Shown piece after piece: positions 16,917-27,206 of a stretch of 64,000 nt of DNA. The translations under genes and the position numbers were made by a program. Under the pieces are notes generated by a model that saw only the letters and a list, made by a program, of their open reading frames with translations, had not been told where the DNA came from and did not search any database. The stretch covers positions 248,001-312,000 of the forward strand of contig NZ_CANMAU010000001.1 of NCBI RefSeq assembly GCF_947495925.1. The letters are read 5' to 3'. Each line of letters starts with the position of its first letter. Within the stretch, counting starts at the first letter, position 1. This DNA comes from an uncultured Algibacter sp. GTDB taxonomy: Bacteria > Bacteroidota > Bacteroidia > Flavobacteriales > Flavobacteriaceae.

Positions 16917-19424
16917 ATGAGACAATCATCAATACTTCTACTCTTTTTGAACCTAATAACCTTTTCCCTTTATGGCCAAATTACAGGCAAAGTTATTGAT
17001 AGTTCTACTGAAGCTCCTTTAGAATACGCTACCGCTGCATTGTATAAAACATCCGATCGGTCATTAGTTTCTGGTGTTATCACGCTTGCAAATGGTAATT
17101 TTAATATTGATAATGTGGTTAAAGGCAATTATTATTTAGAAATTTCCTTTATGGGCTATGAATCAAAGACTATAAAATCTATTAATGTAAACAAGAGAAA
17201 TTCACTTGTACATACTGGCACCATTGGTTTACTTTTAAATAACGATGAATTAGATGAAATCCTTATTAAAGCAGAAAAGTCTGCCGTTATTCATAAAATT
17301 GACAGACAAGTTTATGACTCAAAAGCCTTTCAAAATACTCAAGGCGGTTCAGCAACAGATATTGTAAGAAATCTGCCTTCCGTAACCATAAATAGTCAAG
17401 GAGAAATTAATGTAAGAGGCGATCAAGGTTTTGTTTTGCTAATTAATGGTAAACCAATTCAAGGTAGTCCTTCGGATTTTTTAAATCAAATCCCAGCTAA
17501 CGCTATAGTACGCGTAGAAATGATTACAGCACCTTCTGCAAAGTATGACCCCGAAGGGCAATCTGGTTTGTTAAACATCATCACCAAGAAAGGCACTATT
17601 AATGGTAGTTTTTCACAAATAAACTTTAATGCAGGGTTTCCCTCCATTGAAGATTATGATAATAAAGAACCTATTCACAGGTATGGTATTGACGCTATTT
17701 ATAACATTAAAAAAGACAAATGGAATATTTCTCTCGGAGCAGCTTACCAAAGAAAAGATATTAGTGGCAGACGAGAAGGCTTTGTTTACACTATTGTTGA
17801 TGGCGTATACACTGAATTCCCATCTGATGGGGAACGAAGTTTTGATGAAGAAAACTATTCGGGACGTTTTACCATAGACTACACACCTAACGAAAATAAT
17901 GATTTTTCTTTTGGTTTTTATGCTGGAAAAAGAGATAAAGCGCGCACCGCAGATATTATTTATAACAACCAAGCTTACCCTGTTGGAGACCCCGATAATA
18001 AAATATTTGAACTTACATACTTGAACGAAAATTTAAGAATTAGGCGTGGAGATTTCATTCTGGGAAGTCTAGATTATACTCATACTTTTAAAAATGAATC
18101 TAAGCTTTCTGCATCAGTATTATATGAGTACACACAACTTGGGGGACCTACCACCAACAGAAACTTGAACTATCCAGACACTGAAAATCTTATTCAAGAT
18201 GAATATAACACCAATGACAATCCTTTAAATGGATTTAGAACTCAAATAGATTATGCACTGAAACCCTTTTCTTTTGGAACCCTTGAAACCGGCTACCAAT
18301 TTAGAACACTAAACAATAGAGGTGATTTTTATTACGGAAGACGATATAATTATGATGATGATTTTGAGCGTGTTGATTTGTTTTCTAGTGATATTGACTT
18401 AAAAAGAAATATTCATTCTGGGTACATTCAGTTAAGTGGTACAAAAGACAAATGGGATTATTCAGCTGGCTTACGTTTAGAAGTATTAGATAGAGAATTA
18501 ATACTTGCTGATAAAGCTGAAACCACTGAAGAAACATTAAATTATAATTATGAAAAATTATTCCCATCGGCACAACTACAATACAATTTAAATGAGACCA
18601 CAGCTTTAAAAACTGCTTATAGCAAACGTGTAGATAGACCTAGTGCCTTTAAACTAAATCCGTTTAGAGAACGTGAGCACTCTGAGACTTTAGAGCAAGG
18701 TGACAAAAACTTACTCCCAGAATTCACAGATTTAGTTGAATTAGGCATAACTAAGAAATTAGGAAAAAACAACTCGCTCTTCGCAACTGCATACTTTAAA
18801 CATGTCGAAAATTTAGTAAACCGTGTTAATCAGGTTTATGATGGTCCTCCTATTGATCCACAAGACCCGAGGTTTGATAATGTTGTGCTGGACAGGATAT
18901 ACTCTAATGTTGGAACTGGACAATCCTTAGGAGTTGAGTTTGGTTCTAACTTCAACATAACAGAAAAGTGGTCCAGCTTTTTAGGTGCGAATGTTTATAA
19001 TTTTAAACTTGATGGTCAATACAATGGTAAAGTTGTAAAAGGTGATGCCACTCAATACTCTCTAAACCTGAATAGTAGCTATAATTTTAATGATACAGCT
19101 ACTTTACAATTCACCTTTAATTATTTATCAGAAAGAAAAACGGCTCAAGGCGAAGATTCACGGTTCTACTCACCTAATTTAAGTTTTAAAAAGAGTTTTC
19201 TTGATAATCGGGTTGTAGCTACTTTGCAGTGGCAAAATATGGACCTAGGATTATTAAACACCAACGAACAACGTATTACAACAGCTGAACCAGGGTCTTT
19301 TTTCACGACTACAAATTATGTTTATGAAGTCGATATGATTATTCTAAACGTTGCATACACGTTCAGAAATACAAAGAATAAATCTAAATTCATCGATAGT
19401 GAATTTGGAAAAAAAGAGTTTTAG
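16917..19424 (+). CDS. TonB-dependent receptor with carboxypeptidase-like N-terminal domain
   Basis: An 835-residue outer-membrane receptor. After the signal peptide (cleavage near residue 20) comes a carboxypeptidase-regulatory-like domain (GKVIDSSTEAPLEYATAALY, about 23-105), then the plug (DRQVYDSKAFQNTQGGSATDIVRNLPSVTI, about 130-225) and a beta-barrel to the C terminus. It is of the shorter outer-membrane barrel family that lacks a SusD partner. Divergent from the LacI-type gene, so it is probably that repressor's main target and takes up chito-oligosaccharides or a related sugar. A terminator follows at 19478. Confidence 0.88.
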   Translation: MRQSSILLLFLNLITFSLYGQITGKVIDSSTEAPLEYATAALYKTSDRSLVSGVITLANGNFNIDNVVKGNYYLEISFMGYESKTIKSINVNKRNSLVHTGTIGLLLNNDELDEILIKAEKSAVIHKIDRQVYDSKAFQNTQGGSATDIVRNLPSVTINSQGEINVRGDQGFVLLINGKPIQGSPSDFLNQIPANAIVRVEMITAPSAKYDPEGQSGLLNIITKKGTINGSFSQINFNAGFPSIEDYDNKEPIHRYGIDAIYNIKKDKWNISLGAAYQRKDISGRREGFVYTIVDGVYTEFPSDGERSFDEENYSGRFTIDYTPNENNDFSFGFYAGKRDKARTADIIYNNQAYPVGDPDNKIFELTYLNENLRIRRGDFILGSLDYTHTFKNESKLSASVLYEYTQLGGPTTNRNLNYPDTENLIQDEYNTNDNPLNGFRTQIDYALKPFSFGTLETGYQFRTLNNRGDFYYGRRYNYDDDFERVDLFSSDIDLKRNIHSGYIQLSGTKDKWDYSAGLRLEVLDRELILADKAETTEETLNYNYEKLFPSAQLQYNLNETTALKTAYSKRVDRPSAFKLNPFREREHSETLEQGDKNLLPEFTDLVELGITKKLGKNNSLFATAYFKHVENLVNRVNQVYDGPPIDPQDPRFDNVVLDRIYSNVGTGQSLGVEFGSNFNITEKWSSFLGANVYNFKLDGQYNGKVVKGDATQYSLNLNSSYNFNDTATLQFTFNYLSERKTAQGEDSRFYSPNLSFKKSFLDNRVVATLQWQNMDLGLLNTNEQRITTAEPGSFFTTTNYVYEVDMIILNVAYTFRNTKNKSKFIDSEFGKKEF

Positions 19425-19477
19425 CTTACTGTAAACCCCGATTGCTCAACTTTAGCGAACAATTAACAATATAACTA

Positions 19478-19508
19478 AAAAGGCGCCTACATAATGTAAG
19501 CGCCTTAT
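19478..19508. terminator. Bidirectional hairpin terminator
   Basis: AAGGCGC at 19480-19486 pairs with GCGCCTT at 19500-19506, extended by CAT/ATG inside the loop. It lies between the convergent TonB receptor and NagX-like genes and has A/T runs on both sides. Confidence 0.75.
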
Positions 19509-19629
19509 TAGCTATTAATATCTCTAATTCTAAGTAAGAATTTAGAACTACATAATTACGATTATTAAAAAAACCTTTATGTAACAATTGTTACATAGTG
19601 AATTGATCCCTTTCGTAATCATTTCAAAA

Positions 19630-20727
19630 CTAAACCTTAATGAATATTTTTTTCTTATACATTAAATACGCTAAAAGCACATAACACAAAACAACTGATA
19701 ATGCATAAAGCAATGAAGATAATTCTAGACTCATAAAATCATGTACAAAAACATACTTATATATGGCACTATGCAAATTAACACCTTCCTTCATCTCTAT
19801 TAAATACATACATTTAGATATTAAACTGGATAAAAAATAAATAGTAATTCCATTTACTCCCACATATTTAAAAATCATTCCCCAACTATGCCCTTTCACA
19901 TCCTTTAAGTAATAAATAATAGCCAACAAAAAGGTAGCCCAACCATTGGTTACCAAAACAAAACTGCTACTCCAAATAGATTTATTAATAGGGAAATAAA
20001 TGCTAAAGACGTAACCAAGTATAAAAAATGCAATAGTAATTAGAAATAGATTTTTTAGTGGCTTAGTGGTATCCAACAATTTCCCTATTAAAATTCCCGA
20101 AATACAAGAAACTATAGCTGGCAAAGTACTTATTACGCCTTCAGGATCATAATCTGGCATCCACATATGCTTCCCCAAAATTTTCGAATCTATAAAATTA
20201 GACCAATTATTAGATGCTCTTTCAAAGGTTGGCATTAAACCATCTTCATTTGGAAAAGGCATAAAACCAAGAAACAACCAGTATCCTAGTAGGATAACAA
20301 AGCAAATAAAAATCAAAGTTTTCCAATGATGGTTAATGTATAAAATTGAAGACACAAAAAACACGACGCCTATCCTTTGTAATACCCCTGGCCACCTAAT
20401 TGTTTCTAAATCTTCAATAAATGGAAAGTAAGGAAGAAATAGGTTTAAAAACACACCTAATCCAATAAGCTTTAAACTTCTAATAAGAATTTTATAGTAA
20501 ACACTCCTAGATGGCAATTTATTCTTATAAGCGAAATAAATAGAAATCCCCACGATATAAAGGAAAAACGGAAAAATTAAATCTGTTGGAGTTAACCCGT
20601 GCCACTTGGCATGTAATAAGGGTGAATAAACATGTCCCCAATCACCGGGGGTGTTCACCAATATCATGGCCATAATAGTTAAACCTCTTAATACATCAAC
20701 AGATTCAACGCGCTTTCTAATTTCCAT
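19630..20727 (-). CDS. NagX-like acyltransferase (heparan-alpha-glucosaminide N-acetyltransferase family)
   Basis: A 365-residue polytopic protein with about ten membrane segments. The N terminus (ESVDVLRGLTIMAMILVNTPGDWGHVYSPLLHAKWHGLTPTDLIFPFFLYIVG) is the hallmark of the family formerly DUF5009, related to the human lysosomal enzyme that acetylates glucosamine ends. Bacterial members called NagX sit in N-acetylglucosamine loci, as here, twelve bases downstream of the MFS transporter gene on the same strand. The conserved WHG histidine near residue 43 is present. A role in acetylating a glucosamine at the inner membrane is inferred. Confidence 0.8.
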   Translation of the reverse strand: MEIRKRVESVDVLRGLTIMAMILVNTPGDWGHVYSPLLHAKWHGLTPTDLIFPFFLYIVGISIYFAYKNKLPSRSVYYKILIRSLKLIGLGVFLNLFLPYFPFIEDLETIRWPGVLQRIGVVFFVSSILYINHHWKTLIFICFVILLGYWLFLGFMPFPNEDGLMPTFERASNNWSNFIDSKILGKHMWMPDYDPEGVISTLPAIVSCISGILIGKLLDTTKPLKNLFLITIAFFILGYVFSIYFPINKSIWSSSFVLVTNGWATFLLAIIYYLKDVKGHSWGMIFKYVGVNGITIYFLSSLISKCMYLIEMKEGVNLHSAIYKYVFVHDFMSLELSSLLYALSVVLCYVLLAYLMYKKKIFIKV

Positions 20728-20738
20728 ATTAAATTAAA

Positions 20739-22070
20739 CTAAGCCTTTTTAAGACCCACTTTATGACCATAAAAAGCATAATAAAGAATAATGACATAAC
20801 AAGGCAATAAAATCCAATATCCAAAAGATGCTGCTTGTGCCGTTGCCGCAACTTCCTCTATCCCACCATTTATTAATTGTTGTTTTTGACTATCAACCAT
20901 GGCACCATATAGAGGTGGAATAATTGCTCCCCCCGAAATAGCCATAATAAGTAATGCAGATGCCGTTTTAGTAAACTTCCCTAAGCCATTTAAAGCTAAA
21001 GGCCAAATAGCTGGCCAAACTAATGCATTCGCAATTCCTAAAGATGCGACAAAAAGTACAGATGTAAATCCGCTTGTAAAAACAATACAAAAAGATAAAA
21101 TCACACCCAATATGGCACTAGCCTTTAGTGCTAGCGATTGACTAATATACTTGGGTATTAAAAACACACCTAGTGCATAAGTTGCTACCATAGCCATTAA
21201 AGTAAATAAAGTAAAAAACTTAGCTTCACTAGCTGGAATATCCAGCGAAATACCATAAGAAATAATGGTATCTCCAGCTATTACTTCAACACCTACATAA
21301 ACAAATAAAGCTAGAACCCCTAACCATAAATGAGGAAATTGAAATATACTTGACTTCGTTTTTTCTCCATGTTCCGATTCTTCAATGGGTTTAGCTTCAA
21401 CATGAGGCAGAGGTGCCTTTCTTATTAAAAAACCAAGTAATACCAATACTATAGCCATTGCTATATAAGGTGTTATGACACTATCGGCCATGGTGTTAAG
21501 CAAGTCTGCCTTTTCAGATTCGTCAACAATGCTTAATTTTTCTTTTATACCATCAATTCCTGATAACAAAATGGCTCCAAAAATCACAGAGCCCAATGCA
21601 CCTGCAACTTTATTAGCAATACCCATAATCGCAATACGCTTTGCAGCTGATTCAATAGGCCCCAAAATAGTGATATACGGATTAGAAGCTGTTTGCAGCA
21701 ATGTCATACCGGCACCTTGAATAAATATGGCGGTTAAAAACATCCAATAGGTTCTTGCATTAGCCGCTGGTATAAAAATTAAAGCGCCTAAAGCCATAAT
21801 TATTAACCCTAGAGACATTCCCTTTTTATATCCTATTTTATTAATTATATAAGAGGCTGGCAATGCCATGACAACAAAAGAAATATAAGAAGCCGAAGCT
21901 ACTAAATAAGACTGAGCATCCGTTAATTCGTTAATCGTTTTCATAAATGGAATTAAAGCTCCATTTATCCAGGTTACAAACCCAAAAATAAAAAATAGTC
22001 CAGCTATAATAAGTATTGGAACTAGGGTGTTTGTGGTATCTTTAGAAGGTGTTTCTTGATTAATAGACAT
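20739..22070 (-). CDS. NagP-like sugar MFS transporter (FucP family)
   Basis: A 443-residue major-facilitator transporter with about 12 hydrophobic segments. The family marks are FFIFGFVTWINGALIPF near residue 28, INKIGYKKGMSLGL, the long ASNPYITILGP at the end of helix 4 and the central cytoplasmic linker with charged residues (about 225-240). FucP-type proteins are sugar-proton symporters, and the NagP branch carries N-acetylglucosamine in gammaproteobacteria and Bacteroidota. The substrate here is inferred from the surrounding genes. It is followed by the NagX-like gene 12 bases on. Confidence 0.85.
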   Translation of the reverse strand: MSINQETPSKDTTNTLVPILIIAGLFFIFGFVTWINGALIPFMKTINELTDAQSYLVASASYISFVVMALPASYIINKIGYKKGMSLGLIIMALGALIFIPAANARTYWMFLTAIFIQGAGMTLLQTASNPYITILGPIESAAKRIAIMGIANKVAGALGSVIFGAILLSGIDGIKEKLSIVDESEKADLLNTMADSVITPYIAMAIVLVLLGFLIRKAPLPHVEAKPIEESEHGEKTKSSIFQFPHLWLGVLALFVYVGVEVIAGDTIISYGISLDIPASEAKFFTLFTLMAMVATYALGVFLIPKYISQSLALKASAILGVILSFCIVFTSGFTSVLFVASLGIANALVWPAIWPLALNGLGKFTKTASALLIMAISGGAIIPPLYGAMVDSQKQQLINGGIEEVAATAQAASFGYWILLPCYVIILYYAFYGHKVGLKKA

Positions 22071-22094
22071 AATTATTCTTAAATTCTGATGGGT

Positions 22095-22820
22095 TTATTT
22101 ATTTTCTTTATCGTCGTTTATATTAAAAATACGCTCTTTGGCTTGTTTGGTATAGTTTCTTCCAATGGGTATTTTTCTATTAGAAATTTCAACTGTATTG
22201 CCTTCTAATGCCACTATTTTATTAATGGAGATAGTATACGATCTATGAATGCGCATAAAATTAGATTGAGGCAATTCTTCAGTAATAGCAGAAAGTGACT
22301 TATGTACCACATAATCGCCTAATGTTGTAAGAACTTTAATATAGTCTTTAAGACTTTCTATGTAAAGTATGTCATTCAAGTTTATCTTAATCAGTTTCTT
22401 ATTAACCTTTAAAAAAATATGTGGTTCTTGCTGAAGACTTGCATCTGTAGACGCTGTATTCACATAAACTTGTTGGTATATTTTATTTACCGTTTTTAAA
22501 AAACGATTAAAAGGGATGGGTTTTACTAAATAATCTAGAATGTTTAACTCAAAACTTTTAACAGCATATTCTCTATAAGCCGTTGTAATAACAATAAGCG
22601 GCTTATAACTCAGATTGTCAATAAAAGCAAAACCTGTCATTTGAGGCATGTTAATATCTAAAAATATAACATCAATCTTCTCCTGCTCTAAAATTCGGTA
22701 CGCCTTTAATGGGTTATTAAAGGTTTCAACAATCTCCATATGATCAAAATTCTTTAAATGATTTTCAATCACCGAAATAGCTAGAGGCTCATCATCAATA
22801 ATAATGCACTTAATTTTCAT
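22095..22820 (-). CDS. LytTR response regulator
   Basis: A 241-residue regulator: receiver domain with DDEP at 9-12, phospho-acceptor D55 in VIFLDINMP, then the LytTR DNA-binding domain of about 100 residues (IFLKVNKKLIKINLNDILYIESLKDYIKVLT, ending with MRIHRSYTISINKIVALEG and IPIGRNYTKQ). Its start overlaps the stop region of the sensor kinase gene by four bases, so the two are translated together. It lies between the transporter and SusC genes and is divergent to the latter, which is a likely target. Confidence 0.9.
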   Translation of the reverse strand: MKIKCIIIDDEPLAISVIENHLKNFDHMEIVETFNNPLKAYRILEQEKIDVIFLDINMPQMTGFAFIDNLSYKPLIVITTAYREYAVKSFELNILDYLVKPIPFNRFLKTVNKIYQQVYVNTASTDASLQQEPHIFLKVNKKLIKINLNDILYIESLKDYIKVLTTLGDYVVHKSLSAITEELPQSNFMRIHRSYTISINKIVALEGNTVEISNRKIPIGRNYTKQAKERIFNINDDKENK

Positions 22821-23800
22821 GACACCGGTATTTTTAAAAACAATTTATAAACATCACCTTCAACACTTGTATCTAAGACATAATTATTAGAGAACAATAA
22901 ATTCAGTCTACGTTTGGCATTTTCATTCCCTATACCATTGTTCTCCACACTTAAAACATCGGGGTTAAAATTGTTCGTTAACGTAAATTTTAGATACTCG
23001 TTATTAAGCATTTCAAAACTCATCATTATCTTTAATTTATCATTTCCTTTCATTCCATGTTTAAAACAATTCTCAACAAACGATAACAAGAGTAATGGTG
23101 GAACCTTAACATCGTCAATGGTTCCTGTAATATCCAATTCTGCTTCTACTTTATCTTTAAAACGTAGTCGTTCAATATCTATAAAGTTATTAATATGATT
23201 AATCTCTTCAAGTAAATTGGCTTTCGAACTTTTTACCTCATATAAAATATATTGCATCATATCTGATAACTTAATTACTAATCTTGGAGCATTGTCAGAT
23301 TTTTGTAAAGTTAAAGCGTATAAATTATTCAAGGTATTAAAAAAGAAATGTGGCTGAATTTGAGTTCTTAAATACTTTAGCTCTGTACTCATTTGAAGTT
23401 TAGCTAAATCTTCGTTCCTCTTTTTTTCAATAGACCATTCAATAACAATTTTAATAGCAGTTACAAAACCAATCACATAGAGCTCTCCTAAAATAACAGC
23501 TATAATATGATTCAACTCCATAAATTTTGCGGGGTCCTCGGCTTCAGGCCAAATCTCTTTAGTTACTAATAAGTAGTTAAGCCCCGTTCGCACTAGATAC
23601 ACTAAAACTAACATCATTGCAAGAGATAATATATAGTTCCAGTATTTTTTTCTTAGAATAAACTTTGGGATGAGATAATAAATATTGATGTAAACTATAA
23701 TAATATGAATAGGAAACTCTACGAGGTTTGATTTTAACGAATACCAATAATCATCAAAATAACTCCCCCATCTCACAAAATTAAAAAGGAAGTACCCCAA
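22817..23800 (-). CDS. LytS-type sensor histidine kinase (start unresolved)
   Basis: A 327-residue product as given, with four membrane helices and the His_kinase domain: H151 in RTQIQPHFFFNTLNNLYAL, and a HATPase part with PPLLLLSFVENCFKHG and NGIGNENAKRRL. The start is uncertain. The frame stays open about 29 codons upstream of the TTG at 23800 and codes for plausible family sequence (KYHIVFWLGYFLF spans that TTG), but this stretch has no ATG or GTG. The true start may be a rare codon upstream, so the 5' limit may be as far as about 23887. It signals to the LytTR regulator, which overlaps its end by four bases. Confidence 0.8.
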   Translation of the reverse strand: MGYFLFNFVRWGSYFDDYWYSLKSNLVEFPIHIIIVYINIYYLIPKFILRKKYWNYILSLAMMLVLVYLVRTGLNYLLVTKEIWPEAEDPAKFMELNHIIAVILGELYVIGFVTAIKIVIEWSIEKKRNEDLAKLQMSTELKYLRTQIQPHFFFNTLNNLYALTLQKSDNAPRLVIKLSDMMQYILYEVKSSKANLLEEINHINNFIDIERLRFKDKVEAELDITGTIDDVKVPPLLLLSFVENCFKHGMKGNDKLKIMMSFEMLNNEYLKFTLTNNFNPDVLSVENNGIGNENAKRRLNLLFSNNYVLDTSVEGDVYKLFLKIPVS

Positions 23801-24091
23801 CCAGAATACAATATGATATTTGATTGGAATAGTTAATGGTATTTTTTTGCTATCAGATGAGATAATTTTAAATTTAAGCAGGTTTTAATAGAAAAACCTT
23901 ATTAATATTCAACAATTTTAGTGATATATTCATTAATTAACAATTAAATATACTATAGTTTATTTTATCAAAATCACTTATCGAACCTAAAATGTTGTCT
24001 ATGTGTAAATCCATGTCGTTTATATAAATTTTTTCTAAACAAATTTTATAATAGATAGTTTGGCTCAACTAAAAAACAAAATGATCAAATT

Positions 24092-27000
24092 ATGAAACAA
24101 AACTTACAAACACTTTTCTTAGTTTCTTTTCTACTCTTGACCGTTCAATTATCATTTGGACAAGAGAAAGAAATTACAGGAACGGTAACTTCAAAAGTAG
24201 ATGGTATTCCACTTCCCGGAGTTAATGTAACAGTACAAGGAACCTCGAATGGTGCACAAACAGATTTTGATGGAAATTATTCCCTAACAGTAAATGTTGG
24301 TGATATTTTAAATTTCTCGTATTTGGGTATGACCTCTGCACAAATCACAGTTGGAGATTCTAGTGTTATTAACGTGCAATTAGAAGAAGACGCAGAACAA
24401 CTTAATGAAGTCGTGGTAACGGCATTAGGTATTAAAAAGGAACGTAAAACGCTTACTTACTCGGCTCAAGATGTTAAAGGTGATGATTTAACAAAAGTTA
24501 AGCAGGTAAATCCAATTAATAGCTTATCGGGTAAATCGGCCGGTTTAACTATTACAAGAAGTTCCTCTGGAGCTGGTGGGGCAACTAAAGTTGTGTTAAG
24601 AGGTAATTCCTCAACAACCAACAACGACCCTTTATATGTTATAGACGGTATTCCCATGCTAAACAATGGTAACGGTCAAAACGGAGAAACACCAGGGACA
24701 AATGTATTTGGTAGTCAGACCGGAAATAGAGATGGCGGAGACATTACATCTTTAATAAATCCTGATGATGTAGAGAGTATGACCATACTAAAAGGAGCAT
24801 CTGCTGCGGCACTTTACGGTAGTCAGGGTGCTAATGGTGTAATCCTTATAACTACCAAAAGCGGTAAGGAAGGTCGTGTAAAAGTTAACTTCAACACCAC
24901 GTTAACGGTTGACAATGTGGTATCATTACCAGAATTGCAAACGCAATATCAATCTCTGTCTGTTGGCGAGCCTATTGCGGAAAACGGTAGAGTAGCTGAT
25001 CCTAAATCATGGGGAGCTGCAGCAAGTGGATTATCAAATACAGTCGATGATTTTTTCAAAACTGGTTTTACAGCAATCAATGCGCTTTCATTAAGTGCAG
25101 GAAACAAAAAAGCCCAAACTTATTTCTCTTTTGCTAACACCAATGCAACTGGTGTTATGCCAGAAAACAGCTTAAATAGGAACGTTTTTAATCTTCGTGA
25201 AACAGCTAACTTCTTAGATGATAAAATACAAGTGTCTGCAAATATTAGTTTATCAGACCAAAGAATTCATAACAGGCCAGGTAACGGTTTGTACTCAAAC
25301 CCATTAACTGGATTATATCTTAACCCTGTTGGTATTGATTTAAATGAGTATAAAAATAAATTTGAATATTTTAACTCAGACATCAATATGATGGATCAAT
25401 ACGCAACATCATTTGATGAAAATATTCAACAAAATCCTTATTGGTTAATTAACAGGAATCGTAGTAAAGATATTGTACAACGTGTACTAGCAAGCGTTAG
25501 CGTAAAATACCAAATCACTGACCATTTTGCTTTACAATCTAGAGGAAGTTACGACAAATCGTTCTTCACTTTTGATAAAAGACTTCATGCAGGAAGTGAC
25601 CCTACATTTGTACCTGCTACAGGTCGTTATATTCTTGAAAAAACAGAAAACACACAACAATATTTAGACTTAATAGGAACTTATAATCGTGAATTATCTG
25701 AAGATTTTGATTTTGGATTAACCGTAGGTACGAGTTTAACAAAATATAAAATTGGTGATCAAATTCAGCTAGATTCTGGTCCTGAAGGCTTAAAATTCCC
25801 TAACGAATTTACTATTGCTAACTTCGAATCTACTAACGGTATAAGACAGCAAGTTGCAAATCGCGAAGTGCAATCTGTTTTTGGGGCGGCTAACATTGGC
25901 TACAAAAACATGCTATATCTAGACATTACTGGTAGAACAGATTGGTCTTCAACATTAGTGAATACAGATTCAAATTCATTCTTTTATCCTTCTATTGGTT
26001 TAACTGGCATTTTAACCGAGGCTTTCGATATGGGAGAATCGATCTCTTTTGCTAAAGTAAGAGCTTCTTATGCCGAGGTAGGTAAAGACATTCCTGTTTA
26101 TGCCACAGTACCTTTAAGAACAATAGGAACAACAAATTCAGGCGGTACAATAGGATCTGCTAATCAAGCAACATTTGCACCAAGAGAAGGTGAAACATTA
26201 AAACCTGAGAGACAAAAATCTTTTGAGATAGGTACAGAATGGCGCTTTCTTGGAAATCGATTAGGACTAGATCTTACGTATTATGATTCAACAACCGAAA
26301 ATCAAATATTCTTCATAGCAGCTCAACCTAATATTCAAGGATACACTCAAAATATTGTTAATGCGGGTGAAATTTCAAATAAGGGTATTGAGTTAGTTCT
26401 TAACGGAAAACCTATTATGAATGATAATTTAAAATGGAACACCGCCATTAACTATGCTTCAAATAAGAACAAAGTAGTTTCTGTGCATCCCTCACTTGAA
26501 AATGGTGAAGCTATTTTAACGGCTCCTGGAGTAAACGGTTATGGTTATTCTTTAGTTGAAGGTGAAGACTTTGGTAGTATTAAAGCACGCTCGATAATAA
26601 GAGACAACAATGGCACACCCATAGTTACTGACGATGGGAGTGGTAATTTAACTGTAGAAGCAACAGACTTTGAAACAGTAGCTCATGCACAACCAGATTT
26701 CACTTTAGGATGGAACAATACGTTCGATTTCAAAAACTTCACAATTAACTTTTTAGTAGATGGTAAATTTGGTGGAGACGTAGTAAGTGTTACGGAAGCA
26801 ATAAATGATTTCTACGGAGTATCTCAAGCCTCTGCGAACACGAGAAACACTAACGGCGGTTTCGTCAATGTTGTTACAACAGATGGAGCTCAGGCACAAA
26901 TGACTGCTCAAGACTACTATACAAAAACAGGTGGTAGAGCTGGTTTGTTAGGAGAATACGTTTACAATGCTACAAATGTAAGTTTAAGAGAGTTTTCTAT

Positions 27001-27202
27001 TGGATATACCATTCCTAAACCAGGAGAATTCTTTGAATCTATTAAATTTTCTCTTATAGCAAACAATCTATTTTTCTTTTACAAAGATGCTCCATTTGAC
27101 CCAAATATTGCATCTAGTACTGGAATAGGATTACAAGGTGTTGACATTTACGGTCAACCATCAACAAGAAGTATAGGATTAAACATTAACGTAAATTTCT
27201 AA
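24092..27202 (+). CDS. SusC/RagA-type TonB-linked outer-membrane transporter
   Basis: A 1036-residue SusC homologue: signal peptide (1-23), carboxypeptidase-like domain (EITGTVTSKVDGIPLPGVNVTVQG, about 27-100), TonB-box-like region LNEVVVTALGIKKERKTL, plug with DPLYVIDGIPML and SMTILKGASAAALYGSQGANGVILITTK (about 180-260), then a 22-strand barrel ending in NINVNF. SusC passes oligosaccharides bound by SusD through the outer membrane using TonB energy. The SusD gene follows four bases after the stop. Upstream 291 bases separate it from the divergent kinase gene; I see no clean promoter box. The context indicates chitin or GlcNAc oligomers. Confidence 0.95.
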   Translation: MKQNLQTLFLVSFLLLTVQLSFGQEKEITGTVTSKVDGIPLPGVNVTVQGTSNGAQTDFDGNYSLTVNVGDILNFSYLGMTSAQITVGDSSVINVQLEEDAEQLNEVVVTALGIKKERKTLTYSAQDVKGDDLTKVKQVNPINSLSGKSAGLTITRSSSGAGGATKVVLRGNSSTTNNDPLYVIDGIPMLNNGNGQNGETPGTNVFGSQTGNRDGGDITSLINPDDVESMTILKGASAAALYGSQGANGVILITTKSGKEGRVKVNFNTTLTVDNVVSLPELQTQYQSLSVGEPIAENGRVADPKSWGAAASGLSNTVDDFFKTGFTAINALSLSAGNKKAQTYFSFANTNATGVMPENSLNRNVFNLRETANFLDDKIQVSANISLSDQRIHNRPGNGLYSNPLTGLYLNPVGIDLNEYKNKFEYFNSDINMMDQYATSFDENIQQNPYWLINRNRSKDIVQRVLASVSVKYQITDHFALQSRGSYDKSFFTFDKRLHAGSDPTFVPATGRYILEKTENTQQYLDLIGTYNRELSEDFDFGLTVGTSLTKYKIGDQIQLDSGPEGLKFPNEFTIANFESTNGIRQQVANREVQSVFGAANIGYKNMLYLDITGRTDWSSTLVNTDSNSFFYPSIGLTGILTEAFDMGESISFAKVRASYAEVGKDIPVYATVPLRTIGTTNSGGTIGSANQATFAPREGETLKPERQKSFEIGTEWRFLGNRLGLDLTYYDSTTENQIFFIAAQPNIQGYTQNIVNAGEISNKGIELVLNGKPIMNDNLKWNTAINYASNKNKVVSVHPSLENGEAILTAPGVNGYGYSLVEGEDFGSIKARSIIRDNNGTPIVTDDGSGNLTVEATDFETVAHAQPDFTLGWNNTFDFKNFTINFLVDGKFGGDVVSVTEAINDFYGVSQASANTRNTNGGFVNVVTTDGAQAQMTAQDYYTKTGGRAGLLGEYVYNATNVSLREFSIGYTIPKPGEFFESIKFSLIANNLFFFYKDAPFDPNIASSTGIGLQGVDIYGQPSTRSIGLNINVNF

Positions 27203-27206
27203 GAAA

